Origin: an uncultured Prevotellaceae bacterium | Lineage (GTDB): Bacteria > Bacteroidota > Bacteroidia > Bacteroidales > Bacteroidaceae | Reading direction: 5' to 3' | NCBI GenBank assembly: GCA_900314715.1 | Contig: OMWI01000006.1 | Span: 30,789-94,788 of the forward strand | DNA length: 64,000 bases | Shown: positions 14,665 to 23,858 of the stretch, one piece after another | How the letters are laid out: each line of letters starts with the position of its first letter | How positions within the stretch are numbered: the stretch's first letter is position 1 | Notes under the pieces: generated by a model | What the model was told of the DNA's origin: nothing | Database searches by the model: none | Seen by the model: the letters and a program-made list of their open reading frames with translations, nothing else | Position numbers and translations under genes: made by a program

Positions 14665-14789
14665 GAGTTCGAGGAGTTCAGGAGTTTCAGGAGTTCAGAC
14701 ATTACCATTGGCTATCTGTGGCAAGACTATTGTCTGAACTCCTGAACTCCTTGAACTCCTTGAACTCCTTGAAATTCCTGAACTCCTTA
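14663..14789. repeat. Long hairpin of AGGAGTTC words
   Basis: The left arm (14663-14700) carries four AGGAGTTC-type words; the right arm (14732-14789) carries six reverse-complement words. The inner ends GGAGTTCAGAC and GTCTGAACTCC pair exactly around a 31-nt interior. The array fills the whole adk-obg gap and ends 6 nt before the obg start. Confidence 0.85.
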
Positions 14790-14795
14790 TAACAC

Positions 14796-15956
14796 ATGGC
14801 AGAAAGCAATTTCGTAGATTACGTGAAGATCTTGTGCCGCTCTGGTAAGGGTGGGCGAGGCAGCATGCACCTGAAGCATGTGAAATATAATTATAATGGT
14901 GGACCTGATGGCGGCGATGGAGGTGATGGCGGAAGCATTATCTTGCGTGGCAATCACAACTATTGGACGTTGTTGCACTTGAAGTATCAACGACATTTGT
15001 TTGCCGAACATGGTGGAAATGGCGGTAAGGACAAGTGTCATGGTACGAATGGCAAGAACTTATATATAGATGTGCCGCCAGGAACGGTTGCCTATAATGC
15101 TGAAACAGGTAAGTTCGTATGCGACGTAAGCTACGACGGGCAAGAGGTGGTGTTATTGAAAGGTGGCAGAGGGGGATTGGGAAACTTCCAGTTTCGTACG
15201 GCCACCAATCAAGCACCGCGTTTTGCACAACCAGGAGAACCCATGCAGGAAATGTCGGTCATCCTTGAATTGAAATTGTTGGCTGACGTTGGATTGGTAG
15301 GCTTTCCCAATGCGGGAAAGTCTACGTTGGTTTCTTCCTTGTCGAATGCTCGTCCGAAGATAGCTAATTATCCCTTTACCACGTTGGAACCTTCATTGGG
15401 TATCGTGGGTTATCGCGACAATAAGTCGTTCGTAATGGCAGACATTCCTGGTATCATCGAAGGGGCGAGTGAAGGCAAGGGATTAGGTTTGAGATTCTTG
15501 CGACATATCGAGCGCAACTCTTTATTGTTGTTCATGGTTCCTGGTGAGACTGACGACATCAAACACGAGTATGAGGTGTTGCTGAATGAATTGGAGAAAT
15601 TCAATCCAGAGATGTTGGGTAAGCATCGGGTGTTGGCCGTGACTAAATGCGACTTGCTCGATGATGAGTTGATTGAGATGCTGAAGGAAAACCTGCCCGA
15701 TGATTTACCTGTGGTGTTTATTTCCTCGGTAACGGGAAAGGGACTTGAAGAACTCAAGGATGTGCTTTGGCGAGAGTTGAATAGTGAAAGCAACAAATTA
15801 CAAGTGATAACGTCAACGGATACGTTGATTCACCGCGACAAGGATATGAAGAGCTTTGCGTTTGAAATGGCTGACGAGGGTGAAGACGACGACTTGGAGT
15901 TTGTAGACGAAATGGATGTAGAAGACATAGACGATTTTGATGATGACTTATCATGA
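14796..15956 (+). CDS. obg: GTPase Obg (ribosome assembly)
   Basis: 386 aa. The glycine-rich Obg fold fills residues 1-160 ([39 protein letters not shown]). The G domain has G1 [10 protein letters not shown] near residue 169, FTTLEPSLG (G2), [16 protein letters not shown] (G3) and TKCD (G4). The C-terminus is strongly acidic ([20 protein letters not shown]). Obg is an essential GTPase in 50S maturation and stress control. It overlaps pgeF by 17 nt. The gap from adk is filled by the hairpin array, which may separate expression of the two. Confidence 0.97.
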   Translation: MAESNFVDYVKILCRSGKGGRGSMHLKHVKYNYNGGPDGGDGGDGGSIILRGNHNYWTLLHLKYQRHLFAEHGGNGGKDKCHGTNGKNLYIDVPPGTVAYNAETGKFVCDVSYDGQEVVLLKGGRGGLGNFQFRTATNQAPRFAQPGEPMQEMSVILELKLLADVGLVGFPNAGKSTLVSSLSNARPKIANYPFTTLEPSLGIVGYRDNKSFVMADIPGIIEGASEGKGLGLRFLRHIERNSLLLFMVPGETDDIKHEYEVLLNELEKFNPEMLGKHRVLAVTKCDLLDDELIEMLKENLPDDLPVVFISSVTGKGLEELKDVLWRELNSESNKLQVITSTDTLIHRDKDMKSFAFEMADEGEDDDLEFVDEMDVEDIDDFDDDLS

Positions 15957-16731
15957 CTTGCCCGATGGTGTCGTTGCTTTTAGCACCACTCGACATGGAG
16001 GTGTGAGTCAAGGTAACTATTCGGAGTTTAATATCAACCCATATTGTGGAGATGAGCCAGATGCCGTGAAAAGGAATCTGGCTCTGTTGGCAAACATATT
16101 GTTTGTGCCTGCTAAACATATCGTTTTGCCTCATCAAACACATGGTATAGAGGTCAGAAAGATAACGGATGATTTCTTTAGCTTGGACGAAACGAACAAG
16201 AAGACGTTTTTGGAGGGTGTAGACGCACTCATGACCGATATGCGAAATGTATGCATTGGTGTTTCCACGGCAGATTGCATTCCCATATTATTGTACGATT
16301 GCGTACATCATGTGGTGGCTGCCGTCCATGCTGGATGGAGAGGAACGGTGAGTGGAATCGTGCGAGAAACCATTAGCAAGATGCAATCTACGTATGGCAC
16401 ACAAGGCAAAGATATATGGGCTATCATAGGGCCAGGCATATCTTTGGAACATTTCGAAGTTGGCGATGAGGTGTATGAACAATTCGAGAAAGCGGGTTTT
16501 CGCATGTTAAACATCGCAAAACGCTATCCTTGTTCTACCAATGACCATTCGTGGAAGTGGCATATAGACTTGTGGGCGTGTAACCGAATGCAAATGGAAG
16601 AAATGGGTGTGTTGCCAGAACAAATCCAAGTAACTGGCATTTGTACGTACACGCAATATAAAGATTATTTCTCCGCAAGAAGACTGGGTATTAACTCGGG
16701 AAGAATCTTCACGGGAATAATGATGAAATGA
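15940..16731 (+). CDS. pgeF: YfiH-family peptidoglycan-editing / multicopper-like protein PgeF
   Basis: About 263 aa. The metal- and substrate-binding set of the YfiH (DUF152) family is present: [24 protein letters not shown] and [16 protein letters not shown]. These provide the conserved His, Cys and His, and a C-terminal [18 protein letters not shown] matches the family ending. Members have laccase-like or purine-nucleoside phosphorylase activity, and in E. coli the protein edits L-Ser mis-incorporated in peptidoglycan. The frame opens at a TTG (15937), but tandem ATGs at 15940/15943 are more likely. It overlaps obg and precedes an M23 peptidase by 13 nt, a cell-wall-themed order. Confidence 0.9.
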   Translation: MMTYHDLPDGVVAFSTTRHGGVSQGNYSEFNINPYCGDEPDAVKRNLALLANILFVPAKHIVLPHQTHGIEVRKITDDFFSLDETNKKTFLEGVDALMTDMRNVCIGVSTADCIPILLYDCVHHVVAAVHAGWRGTVSGIVRETISKMQSTYGTQGKDIWAIIGPGISLEHFEVGDEVYEQFEKAGFRMLNIAKRYPCSTNDHSWKWHIDLWACNRMQMEEMGVLPEQIQVTGICTYTQYKDYFSARRLGINSGRIFTGIMMK

Positions 16732-16744
16732 ATGGGATAAAGGC

Positions 16745-17842
16745 ATGAAAGCATTACGATATATATTGGTTGGTTGTGGAATGATGGTATTGACAACATC
16801 GTTCCGTCCTGTCAAGCAACAGTTCTCCGCCATGGAGCAACAATCGATTCGCGTGGAAACGCCTGGCTTGTTTGAAAAGTCGAATGAGTTTCGCGTGGAT
16901 TTCGGAGCCATTGGTGCCAATGAATATTCGTTTCCTTTGCCCGTGGGAAAGGCAGAATTGAAAAACAATCAATCTGAATTGGAAATCGTTTCCTCAAAAG
17001 GAGATGCGGTAAAGGCAATGTTTGCCGGTACGGTTCGCTTGTCTAAGAAAATCTCAGGTTATGGAAACGTAATCGTGGTGCGTCATGAAAACGGGATAGA
17101 GACGGTATATGCGCACAATGCGCAAAACATGGTAAAGGTGAACGATGAAGTACGTGCAGGACAGACCATCGCGATATTGGGTGGTGATGGAGTGCGGGAT
17201 TACTGCAATTTCATGATGATGGTAAATGGTGCCTTTATCAATCCTGCTACTATTATAGAAATGAAAAGTCATCGCTTGCGAAAGCAGGTAGTGAAGTTCA
17301 GGAAAAGGGGAGCATTGGTAGCTGTCTCCGTAGAGAAGGAGGCGAAAGACGATGGAGTAGATATGGACAAGGTGGTTGTGATCAACTTGTCGGAATTGGA
17401 ATCAACGAAATGGGCCTATCCTTTGCCTGGCAGTCATGTGATAAGTCCGTTTGGCGGACGTAGAGGTCATTCGGGCGTAGATATCAAGACGGTTCCCAAT
17501 GACAAGATATTGGCTGCCTTCGACGGAGAGGTAACTCGCTCTGAAATGTATTATGGTTATGGCAATTGCATTCGCATCAAACATGCGAATGGATTGGAAA
17601 CGCTCTATTCGCACCAATCGAGAAACTTGGTGAAAGTGGGACAAAGGGTGAAAGCTGGTGATGTGATTGGATTGACGGGGCGCACGGGTAGGGCAACTAC
17701 CGAGCATTTGCACTTCGAGATATTCTATGCGGGTAAGCGGTATGACCCTGCGTTTCTCTTCGACCACACCAATCACAAGTTGCAAGATGTTACCATCACC
17801 CTGGCTAATGGTAGGATGACATCGAAGAGGAATAAACGATGA
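16745..17842 (+). CDS. M23 (LytM) family protein with one intact and one degenerate domain
   Basis: 365 aa. There is a hydrophobic N-terminus (YILVGCGMMVLTTSF), probably an export signal. Residues about 75-180 are a LytM-like beta-domain (GDAVKAMFAGTVRLSKKISG, YGNVIVVRHENGIETVYAHN) in which the metal-binding HxxxD and HxHxE motifs are gone (FMMMVNGAF where HLHFE should be). Residues about 220-345 are a complete M23 domain with HSGVDIK, YGYGNCIRIKHANGLETLYS and EHLHFEIF. It should cleave or bind peptidoglycan in the periplasm; the degenerate copy may be regulatory, as in other LytM factors. It ends just before a strong bidirectional terminator. Confidence 0.88.
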   Translation: MKALRYILVGCGMMVLTTSFRPVKQQFSAMEQQSIRVETPGLFEKSNEFRVDFGAIGANEYSFPLPVGKAELKNNQSELEIVSSKGDAVKAMFAGTVRLSKKISGYGNVIVVRHENGIETVYAHNAQNMVKVNDEVRAGQTIAILGGDGVRDYCNFMMMVNGAFINPATIIEMKSHRLRKQVVKFRKRGALVAVSVEKEAKDDGVDMDKVVVINLSELESTKWAYPLPGSHVISPFGGRRGHSGVDIKTVPNDKILAAFDGEVTRSEMYYGYGNCIRIKHANGLETLYSHQSRNLVKVGQRVKAGDVIGLTGRTGRATTEHLHFEIFYAGKRYDPAFLFDHTNHKLQDVTITLANGRMTSKRNKR

Positions 17843-17860
17843 ATATATACGACAACAAAA

Positions 17861-17890
17861 AATGTCCCACATACCATGGGACATTTTTTT
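17861..17890. terminator. Bidirectional terminator
   Basis: AATGTCCCA (17861-17869) faces TGGGACATT (17877-17885), with A-run before and T-run after. It serves both the M23 gene and the convergent minus-strand purine operon. Confidence 0.9.
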
Positions 17891-17900
17891 GTTGAGTATA

Positions 17901-18101
17901 CTAACCTTTCCCTTTATGCCTGTTGGCACGTTGGGTACGATACTTCGCTTTTTGTTTGGCGGAACCACTTCCGTGTGCACCTGTAATATAGGCTTTCTTC
18001 TTGGCTTTGGTCTTGACCTTTCCTTCATTTCCGTTGCCTTGAGGGGCTTTTCGGAAGACGATTCCACCACCTGCAATGATGTCGTCTATGTAATCGTCCA
18101 T
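17901..18101 (-). CDS. Small basic Gly/Lys-rich protein (66 aa)
   Basis: A 66-codon frame that begins 12 nt after the purH-like stop on the same strand and ends directly before the shared terminator, so position supports a real gene. It begins MDDYIDDIIAGGGIVFRKAP and ends in a very basic tail (KAKYRTQRANRHKGKG). No motif is recognised. The tail could bind RNA or ribosomes, but that is only a guess from charge. There is no Shine-Dalgarno sequence. Confidence 0.55.
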   Translation of the reverse strand: MDDYIDDIIAGGGIVFRKAPQGNGNEGKVKTKAKKKAYITGAHGSGSAKQKAKYRTQRANRHKGKG

Positions 18102-18113
18102 AATGAAAAAAAT

Positions 18114-19295
18114 TTAGTGGTGGAACAAGCGAATGCCGATAAATGCCATTGCGATATTATATTTATCGCAAGTCTCAATGACGTTGTCGTCTCTAACAGA
18201 ACCACCTGCTTGTGCGATGTATTCTACACCACTCTTGTGTGCACGCTCGATATTGTCGCCGAATGGGAAGAATGCGTCACTACCCAATGAAACTTTTGTG
18301 TTTTGGGCAATCCAAGCCTTCTTTTCTTCCATCGTCAGCACTTCGGGTTTCTCTTTGAAGAAGAGTTGCCAAGTGCCTTCACGCAACACGTCATCATGGT
18401 CTTCGCTGATGTAAACGTCAATGGTATTATCGCGGTCAGCGCGTCGAATGCCGTCAATGAAAGGCAGATTCATCACTTTGGGATGTTGACGAAGCCACCA
18501 GATGTCAGCCTTGTTGCCAGCCAAGCGAGTACAATGAATACGACTTTGTTGTCCTGCGCCAATACCGATGGCTTGTCCGTCTTTCACATAACAAACACTA
18601 TTCGATTGCGTATATTTCAGGGTGATGAGCGAAATGATCAAGTCGCGCTTTGCTTCTTCTGTAAAATGCTTATTTTGTGTGGGGATATTCTCAAACAAGG
18701 CAGGATCGCCGAGTTGAACCTCATTACGTCCCTGTTCGAAAGTTACACCAAACACTTCCTTGTGCTCGATGGGAGCAGGTTCGTAGTTGGGGTCAATCTT
18801 AATGACATTGTATGTACCCTTGCGTTTTGCTTTCAAGATTTCGATAGCTTCGTCGGTAAAATCTGGAGCGATTACGCCATCTGAGACTTCGCGCTTGATG
18901 AGATTTGCTGTAATGGCATCACAAGTATCACTCAGCGCAACGAAATCACCATACGAACTCATACGGTCAGCACCGCGAGCACGGGCGTAAGCGCAAGCAA
19001 TAGGAGAGAGTTCTTCTTGGATGTCGTCAACGAAGTAGATTTTCTTCAAGGTGTCACTCAATGGCAAACCAACGGCTGCTCCAGCTGGGGAAACATGCTT
19101 AAAACTGGCAGCAGCGGGTAATCCCGTAGCGGCTTTGAGTTCTTTCACCAATTGCCAAGAGTTGAGTGCATCCAAGAAATTGATATATCCAGGACGACCA
19201 TTCAAAACTTCCAATGGGAGTTCGCCTTCTTTCATGAAAATACGTGAAGGCTTTTGATTCGGATTACATCCGTACTTTAAGGCAAGTTCTTTCAT
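18114..19295 (-). CDS. AICAR formyltransferase, PurH-like, without the cyclohydrolase domain
   Basis: About 393 aa. The sequence is the AICARFT half of PurH: LKYGCNPNQKPSRIF, LPAAASFKHVSPAGAAVG, KYTQSNSVCYVKDGQAIGIG, AGQQSRIHCTRLAGNKADIW and LGSDAFFPFGDNIERAHKSG. The KH of SFKHVSPAG is the catalytic pair. The MGS-like IMP cyclohydrolase domain is absent at the N-terminus, so it should only add the formyl group from 10-formyl-THF to AICAR. The frame extends to 19334, but MKELALKYG at 19295 is the start; the extension runs into the end of pyrD. It probably shares the pyrK-pyrD transcript. Confidence 0.92.
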   Translation of the reverse strand: MKELALKYGCNPNQKPSRIFMKEGELPLEVLNGRPGYINFLDALNSWQLVKELKAATGLPAAASFKHVSPAGAAVGLPLSDTLKKIYFVDDIQEELSPIACAYARARGADRMSSYGDFVALSDTCDAITANLIKREVSDGVIAPDFTDEAIEILKAKRKGTYNVIKIDPNYEPAPIEHKEVFGVTFEQGRNEVQLGDPALFENIPTQNKHFTEEAKRDLIISLITLKYTQSNSVCYVKDGQAIGIGAGQQSRIHCTRLAGNKADIWWLRQHPKVMNLPFIDGIRRADRDNTIDVYISEDHDDVLREGTWQLFFKEKPEVLTMEEKKAWIAQNTKVSLGSDAFFPFGDNIERAHKSGVEYIAQAGGSVRDDNVIETCDKYNIAMAFIGIRLFHH

Positions 19296-19324
19296 TCTAT
19301 ATATATTATTAATGTATATCAATG

Positions 19325-20230
19325 CTAAATACAACCGATTATCTCGTGAACCGATTTACAACCGTGGGCATCAAGCCAATCATTGATGCCGTCTCTTACC
19401 TTGATGGTAACAGTTGGGTCGATGAAGTTGGCGGTGCCGATTTCGATAGCGGAAGCACCTACCATGAGGAATTCGATGGCGTCTTTCGCCGTACAAATAC
19501 CACCTAATCCAATAACAGGTATTTTTACGGAATGGGCAACTTGCCATACCATACGCAAGGCAATGGGCTTGATGGCAGGGCCACTAAGTCCTCCAGTTCC
19601 GATGCTAAGTAGCGATTTTCGTTTTTCGATGTCAATCGCCATTCCCATTAATGTATTAATAAGCGAGACAGCATCTGCACCTTCTGTTTCGCAAGCATTC
19701 GCAATTTCGGCAACATTCGTTACGTTAGGAGACAACTTAACGATAAGTGTTTTGTTGTATTTTGCTCTTACGGCTTTAACCACACTGGCTGCACCCTCTG
19801 GAGTAACTCCGAAAGCCATGCCTCCTTGCTTCACGTTGGGGCAAGAGATATTGAGTTCGATGGCGGGAATGCGTGGAAGTGCATCGATGTGTGAGGCGCA
19901 TTCTGCATAATCATCGGGTGAACTACCACTCACATTCACGATCATATTGGTGTCGATATCCTTGATTTGTGGATAGATATGCTTGCAAAAGTAATCAACT
20001 CCCTTGTTTTGGAGTCCTACGCAATTCAACATTCCAGATGCCGTCTCTGCCATACGAGGATAATCGTTTCCCTCTCTTGCATGTAGGGTAGTACCCTTGA
20101 CGATGATGCCTCCAAGTTCGTTTAACGGTACGAAATCGGCAAACTCAAGTCCGTAACCAAATGTCCCTGATGCAGTCATGACAGGGTTTTTCAACTTGAG
20201 ATTCTTGATATTTACATTCAGACTTGCCAT
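19325..20230 (-). CDS. pyrD: Dihydroorotate dehydrogenase B, catalytic subunit
   Basis: 301 aa. FMN TIM-barrel: [62 protein letters not shown] with the catalytic cysteine in NISCPN, and [20 protein letters not shown]. The class IB signature (active-site Cys rather than Ser) fits the partnership with PyrK. It oxidises dihydroorotate to orotate in pyrimidine synthesis. It overlaps pyrK by 13 nt; purH-like follows after 29 nt. Confidence 0.97.
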   Translation of the reverse strand: MASLNVNIKNLKLKNPVMTASGTFGYGLEFADFVPLNELGGIIVKGTTLHAREGNDYPRMAETASGMLNCVGLQNKGVDYFCKHIYPQIKDIDTNMIVNVSGSSPDDYAECASHIDALPRIPAIELNISCPNVKQGGMAFGVTPEGAASVVKAVRAKYNKTLIVKLSPNVTNVAEIANACETEGADAVSLINTLMGMAIDIEKRKSLLSIGTGGLSGPAIKPIALRMVWQVAHSVKIPVIGLGGICTAKDAIEFLMVGASAIEIGTANFIDPTVTIKVRDGINDWLDAHGCKSVHEIIGCI

Positions 20231-20994
20231 AACAATTGATTGATATTAAAGACGGGGCCTTCCTTGCAGACGCAAAGATTTCCCTCAATGGTTTTCTCTA
20301 CACAACACAAACAAGCGCCGAGTCCACAAGCCATGTTATTTTCCAAAGATACTTCACATTCTATATGGGCTTTGCTGGCATAACGAGCAACGGCCATCAT
20401 CATTGGTTTCGGACCGCAAGTATATATCTTATCAAACTGTTTTTTTGTGAGAATGGAATGGTTTGTTAAAAATCCTTTCTCTCCTTCGCTACCATCTTCA
20501 GTGGTGATGAGCACATTTCCATACTTCTTGAAGTAATCCAGTTCAACCAAGTCGTTTTTCTTGCGTGCGCCTAATAACATGGTAGGCGTACCACCCATTT
20601 CCTTGATTTCTTTAGCTAAGTAAAGTAAAGGTGCAACACCAACTCCGCCACCAATCAATAGGCATTCTTCCGTAGGAGAAGGTATGGTGAAACCATTACC
20701 TAATGGAAATACGCAATTGAGTGTTTCATTAGGATGCAACTTGGCAAGTCGTCGCGTACCATCGCCAATGGTTGCTACCAATAACCACAACTCGTTAGTG
20801 ACATAATCAACGAAGTTGATGGAAATCGGACGACGAAGGAATGTAGTGGGGGAATTGTCAACGCGTACTTCCACGAATTGACCAGGTAACATTTTGGGAA
20901 GTGGATGCTTATCGTCAGTTAATCGTATGAGCACATATCGTTCGTTGATATGCTCAATAGAACGGACGACTAAGTCTAAACAAAACATTTTCAT
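20218..20994 (-). CDS. pyrK: Dihydroorotate dehydrogenase B, electron-transfer subunit
   Basis: 258 aa. FAD-binding [10 protein letters not shown] near residue 55, NAD-binding [20 protein letters not shown] and TCGPKPMM, and a 2Fe-2S cluster at the C-terminus with cysteines in [14 protein letters not shown] and [11 protein letters not shown]. It passes electrons from PyrD to NAD+. Start 20994 (MKMF; a second Met is two codons on). The gene is the first of the pyrK-pyrD-purH-like unit and has a good -7 box at 21016-21024. Confidence 0.96.
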   Translation of the reverse strand: MKMFCLDLVVRSIEHINERYVLIRLTDDKHPLPKMLPGQFVEVRVDNSPTTFLRRPISINFVDYVTNELWLLVATIGDGTRRLAKLHPNETLNCVFPLGNGFTIPSPTEECLLIGGGVGVAPLLYLAKEIKEMGGTPTMLLGARKKNDLVELDYFKKYGNVLITTEDGSEGEKGFLTNHSILTKKQFDKIYTCGPKPMMMAVARYASKAHIECEVSLENNMACGLGACLCCVEKTIEGNLCVCKEGPVFNINQLLWQV

Positions 20995-21015
20995 TGCAGT
21001 AAGATGTAATTATGC

Positions 21016-21024
21016 TGCAAAGAT
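21016..21024 (-). promoter_or_regulatory. -7 box for pyrK-pyrD-purH
   Basis: The reverse strand reads TATCTTTGC, 22 nt before the pyrK ATG. Confidence 0.7.
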
Positions 21025-21073
21025 AATGTTTTATCTGTACTTTTTCCTATAAAAGTGTTGATTTTTTACTGAC

Positions 21074-21538
21074 TTATAGTTTTTTAGGAACAAATGTTTC
21101 CCATGTTTGATCATCGTAAAAGATGCGTATTTCAGTGATTTGTCGTTGGGGTTTGTCAACATATTTGACAACGGTTTCGGCTTTTATAATTGGTGTATTA
21201 TGAACACCCTGTTGAATTTGAGGTTCTGGAATCTCGTTTTGTGGGATAGAAGGAGCATCAAAATCAAGAAATTGTTGGGAAGATTGCTTTGTCTCCGTAT
21301 CTTGGTGGGTTGGGGTAGAGGCTTGAGAATCAAGATACATAGGCTCTTTACCAAACATAAGCCAATCGGTTGATAGATTTGGTATCTTGTTTTTGATAGC
21401 TTCAACCATATTGAGAGAAGGGCGAGTACGACCATTGAAGATACTACTCAATGAAGCTGGTGAAACTTGTAAGAACTGAGCAAACGTTTGTTGAGTCATG
21501 TGTTGACTCTCCATAATCATTTTAATTCGATCTTTCAT
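21074..21538 (-). CDS. XRE-family transcriptional regulator (154 aa)
   Basis: The N-terminal HTH spans residues about 1-65: RIKMIMESQHMTQQTFAQFL, then QVSPASLSSIFNGRTRPSLN, then a DWLMFGKEPMY linker characteristic of Bacteroidales XRE proteins. The middle is Gln/Pro/Ser-rich and disordered. The last 35 residues (VKYVDKPQRQITEIRIFYDDQTWETFVPKKL in two parts) form a short strand-rich tail seen in this regulator type. It is a cytoplasmic DNA-binding protein whose target is unknown. Its promoter is at 21590-21597, next to a very AT-rich gene-free stretch. Confidence 0.88.
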   Translation of the reverse strand: MKDRIKMIMESQHMTQQTFAQFLQVSPASLSSIFNGRTRPSLNMVEAIKNKIPNLSTDWLMFGKEPMYLDSQASTPTHQDTETKQSSQQFLDFDAPSIPQNEIPEPQIQQGVHNTPIIKAETVVKYVDKPQRQITEIRIFYDDQTWETFVPKKL

Positions 21539-21589
21539 GTTACTTTTCTATAAATAGTGCCCAAAATAGGAGTTTTAACTAAGATTTTA

Positions 21590-21597
21590 CAAAGGTA
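21590..21597 (-). promoter_or_regulatory. -7 box for the XRE gene
   Basis: Reverse strand TACCTTTG, about 52 nt before the ATG at 21538. Confidence 0.5.
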
Positions 21598-21599
21598 AA

Positions 21600-22200
21600 T
21601 CAAAATTTTCAATTGTGCAACATTTATCGAAATAATTTTTAATTTATGAATTTAAATGTTGAAATTAAAATATTTAAATTTATAATTTTAAAACATAAAA
21701 CAATAATGAAAATTTTTAAATATAAATACTCTTTCGAGAAACGTTACAATTTACAGACTTTAATGAACTTATATAAATTATTGGTTATAAACTACTTAAA
21801 TATTATTTAATGGTTCTAAATCAAGCAATATGCATATTTCATGAAGATAAATATGCCATTTTCTTAAAACTTAATTATTTGAATTTTTATTTAATGTGTT
21901 GATATTCAATGGATAATGATTAAATAAATGTCGTTGAATATTTATGCATTCACATTTAGGGTTTTAAATATTTGGATTTACAAAGCAAAATCTACACGAT
22001 GTTATATAGTGAGTGTAATTTATGTTTATAAATGTAATTTTTGAATTTACGATTTAAAAATATAGTGTTTTACATCATAATTTACAATCATAAAGTACGT
22101 TTTATCAACAAACGTAAATTACTCAGCCTTAAATTCATAAAAAAACGCCATTTTTTTTAAATTCTTTACCGTTGTACGAGTTAGATCAAAAAATGTGTGT
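21600..22200. other. AT-rich gene-free stretch
   Basis: About 600 bases, mostly A and T, without a plausible coding frame on either strand, without tRNA-like or DnaA-box clusters that I can see, and with only irregular repetition of AATTTA-like words. It separates the XRE gene from the holA terminator. Confidence 0.6.
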
Positions 22201-22212
22201 TTTTTGAGCCTT

Positions 22213-22252
22213 AAAAAAGGCTTAACTCATTGGAAAACCATGTGTTAAGCCT
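22213..22252 (-). terminator. Terminator after holA
   Basis: On the reverse strand, AGGCTTAAC and GTTAAGCCT (13-nt arms with one mismatch, 22218-22230 and 22240-22252) are followed by TTTTTT. Confidence 0.75.
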
Positions 22253-22312
22253 AAAAATATCGTTTTTGAAAAATTTAATTCTAGAAAAAAAATAGCCTAT
22301 TTTGTCAACTTT

Positions 22313-23359
22313 TCAGTGCAAAATGAAGAAAATTAACTCCTTCATTAGGTCTCCAGCACCCGTATTTGGGTTATCTAACCCCTTAGTTTTAGCGTCAATC
22401 TCTCTAATTTTAGAAATAATTTGGAGAGTTTTCGTTCCAGTATAGTTTTTCATCCCTATCATATAGTCTTGTGCAGCCCAACTACCCCGCAATTCCATGT
22501 ATTGTGCAAGTGCATAATCATTCCTTTTATCTGGTGCATAATATGCGACCATCAAATTTTGGAAGAAACTAAATATATTTGGGAGAAAAGCGTAAATGGA
22601 ACCTGATTTCGGATTGCTGTCAAAATATTTGATGATTTGATTAGCCTTATATACGTCACGATTGATAATTGCGTTGCGCAATTCGAATGTATTAAACTCC
22701 TTGCTCACTCCTATCTCACGCTCTACGATATCTGCCGTAATCCTTCTCTTTCCCTCAGGAAGTGATATTAATACCTTGTCAAGCTCCGAAGCAAGGCGAC
22801 TCAAGTCAGAACCGATATGGTCGGCTATCATTTGACACGACTTATTGTCGATAGTGGCTTTCTGTTCCTTGAGATAATTCTCTATAAATGCAGGAAGTTC
22901 TGATTCGCGCTTCTTCTTGCTTTCATATATGATGCCTCCAATAGCCTCAATCTTTGCGAAAAGACTGTTCACGGCCTTTTTCTTGCGGTCTAAGGCACCA
23001 TTCTTGTAGCAAAGTACGAGAATCGTGGACTTCATCACCTGCTTCTCTGCATATTTCTCTATGGCCGACCAATCACGCAGGTTCTGGGCTTCTTTCACTA
23101 CTACCACCTGATATTCAGCCATCATGGGGTATCTACGCGCCATATCCACGATTTGCGAGCTATTGACATCCGCTCCATAAATGATGGTTTGATTGAAATC
23201 GCGTTCTTCCTCGGGAAGAACATGATCTGAGATGTAATCGGCAATTAAGTCGATATAATACGATTCCTCGCCCATCAGAATATATATAGGAGCGAAATTG
23301 CGTGACTTTAAGTTGCGCATGATTACATCAAAGGTCGGACTTGTTTTCTTTTCTGCCAT
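22313..23359 (-). CDS. holA: DNA polymerase III delta subunit
   Basis: 348 aa. The family pattern is clear: FAPIYILMGEESYYIDLIAD, ERDFNQTIIYGADVNSSQIV, MARRYPMMAEYQVVVVKEAQ, STILVLCYKNGALDRKKK, QMIADHIGSDLSRLASELDK, FNTFELRNAIINRDVYKANQ and a C-terminal collar helical region. Delta opens the sliding clamp for loading during replication. It is transcribed alone, divergent from the HsdR-N-like gene; their promoters overlap in a 39-bp gap. The terminator lies 60 nt downstream. Confidence 0.95.
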   Translation of the reverse strand: MAEKKTSPTFDVIMRNLKSRNFAPIYILMGEESYYIDLIADYISDHVLPEEERDFNQTIIYGADVNSSQIVDMARRYPMMAEYQVVVVKEAQNLRDWSAIEKYAEKQVMKSTILVLCYKNGALDRKKKAVNSLFAKIEAIGGIIYESKKKRESELPAFIENYLKEQKATIDNKSCQMIADHIGSDLSRLASELDKVLISLPEGKRRITADIVEREIGVSKEFNTFELRNAIINRDVYKANQIIKYFDSNPKSGSIYAFLPNIFSFFQNLMVAYYAPDKRNDYALAQYMELRGSWAAQDYMIGMKNYTGTKTLQIISKIREIDAKTKGLDNPNTGAGDLMKELIFFILH

Positions 23360-23367
23360 TTTTTTAT

Positions 23368-23393
23368 TATCTTTGCATCATGTTGCAAAGATA
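23368..23393. promoter_or_regulatory. Overlapping divergent promoters of holA and the HsdR-N-like gene
   Basis: TATCTTTGC on the plus strand (23368-23376) and TATCTTTGC on the minus strand (23393-23385) are 8 nt apart. Each start point falls next to the other box, and each -33 region would lie in the opposing gene. Confidence 0.7.
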
Positions 23394-23398
23394 GTAAA

Positions 23399-23854
23399 AT
23401 GATTCCACTCAACCTACCAAGTTACCCAATAAAATTAGCGGGTACTCGACAGAAACCTTCCATATTCGACATTTTGCGTCGGAAATACGTTGCCTTGACA
23501 CCAGAAGAGTGGGTAAGGCAACACTTCGTACATTTCCTCATCGAGCACAAGGGCTATCCTTCCAGCCTCTTGGCTAATGAGGTTTCATTAAAGATAGGTG
23601 ACAAGAGTCTGCGAGCCGATACGGTTCTTTACGATAGGAATTTGCAACCACGCATGATTATCGAGTATAAGGCTCCCTCTATTCCCCTCACGACTCATGT
23701 TCTCAACCAGGTGGGTAATTACAATCGATTGCTACATGTGGATTATGTTATCATAAGTAACGGTTTGCAGCACTATTGTTGCAAGATGGATTATGCCAGC
23801 CAAAGATTTGTCTTGTTAGAGGACATTCCCCCGTATCAAGAAATGAAGGATTGA
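23399..23854 (+). CDS. HsdR N-terminal-like (HSDR_N_2) PD-(D/E)XK-fold protein
   Basis: 151 aa. The sequence carries TPEEWVRQHFVHFLIEHKGY, then SLRADTVLYDRNLQPRMIIE followed by YKAPSIPL and HVLNQVGNYNRLLHVDYVII. The D...ExK arrangement (RADTVLYD...MIIEYKAP) is the PD-(D/E)XK nuclease core seen in the N-terminal domain of type I restriction HsdR and in stand-alone PF13588 proteins. No helicase, methylase or specificity subunit is near, so it is not a restriction system; stand-alone copies are usual in Bacteroidetes and their job is unclear. It converges on the mutarotase gene with 4 nt between stops. Confidence 0.85.
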   Translation: MIPLNLPSYPIKLAGTRQKPSIFDILRRKYVALTPEEWVRQHFVHFLIEHKGYPSSLLANEVSLKIGDKSLRADTVLYDRNLQPRMIIEYKAPSIPLTTHVLNQVGNYNRLLHVDYVIISNGLQHYCCKMDYASQRFVLLEDIPPYQEMKD

Positions 23855-23858
23855 AGAT

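Noticed and set aside
17862-18290. 142-codon plus-strand frame over the terminator and purH end
   Set aside because: Begins inside a bidirectional terminator and is antisense to purH and the small basic protein.
23399-23854. Type I restriction system
   Set aside because: Only the HsdR N-terminal-like domain is present; no helicase part, HsdM or HsdS nearby.
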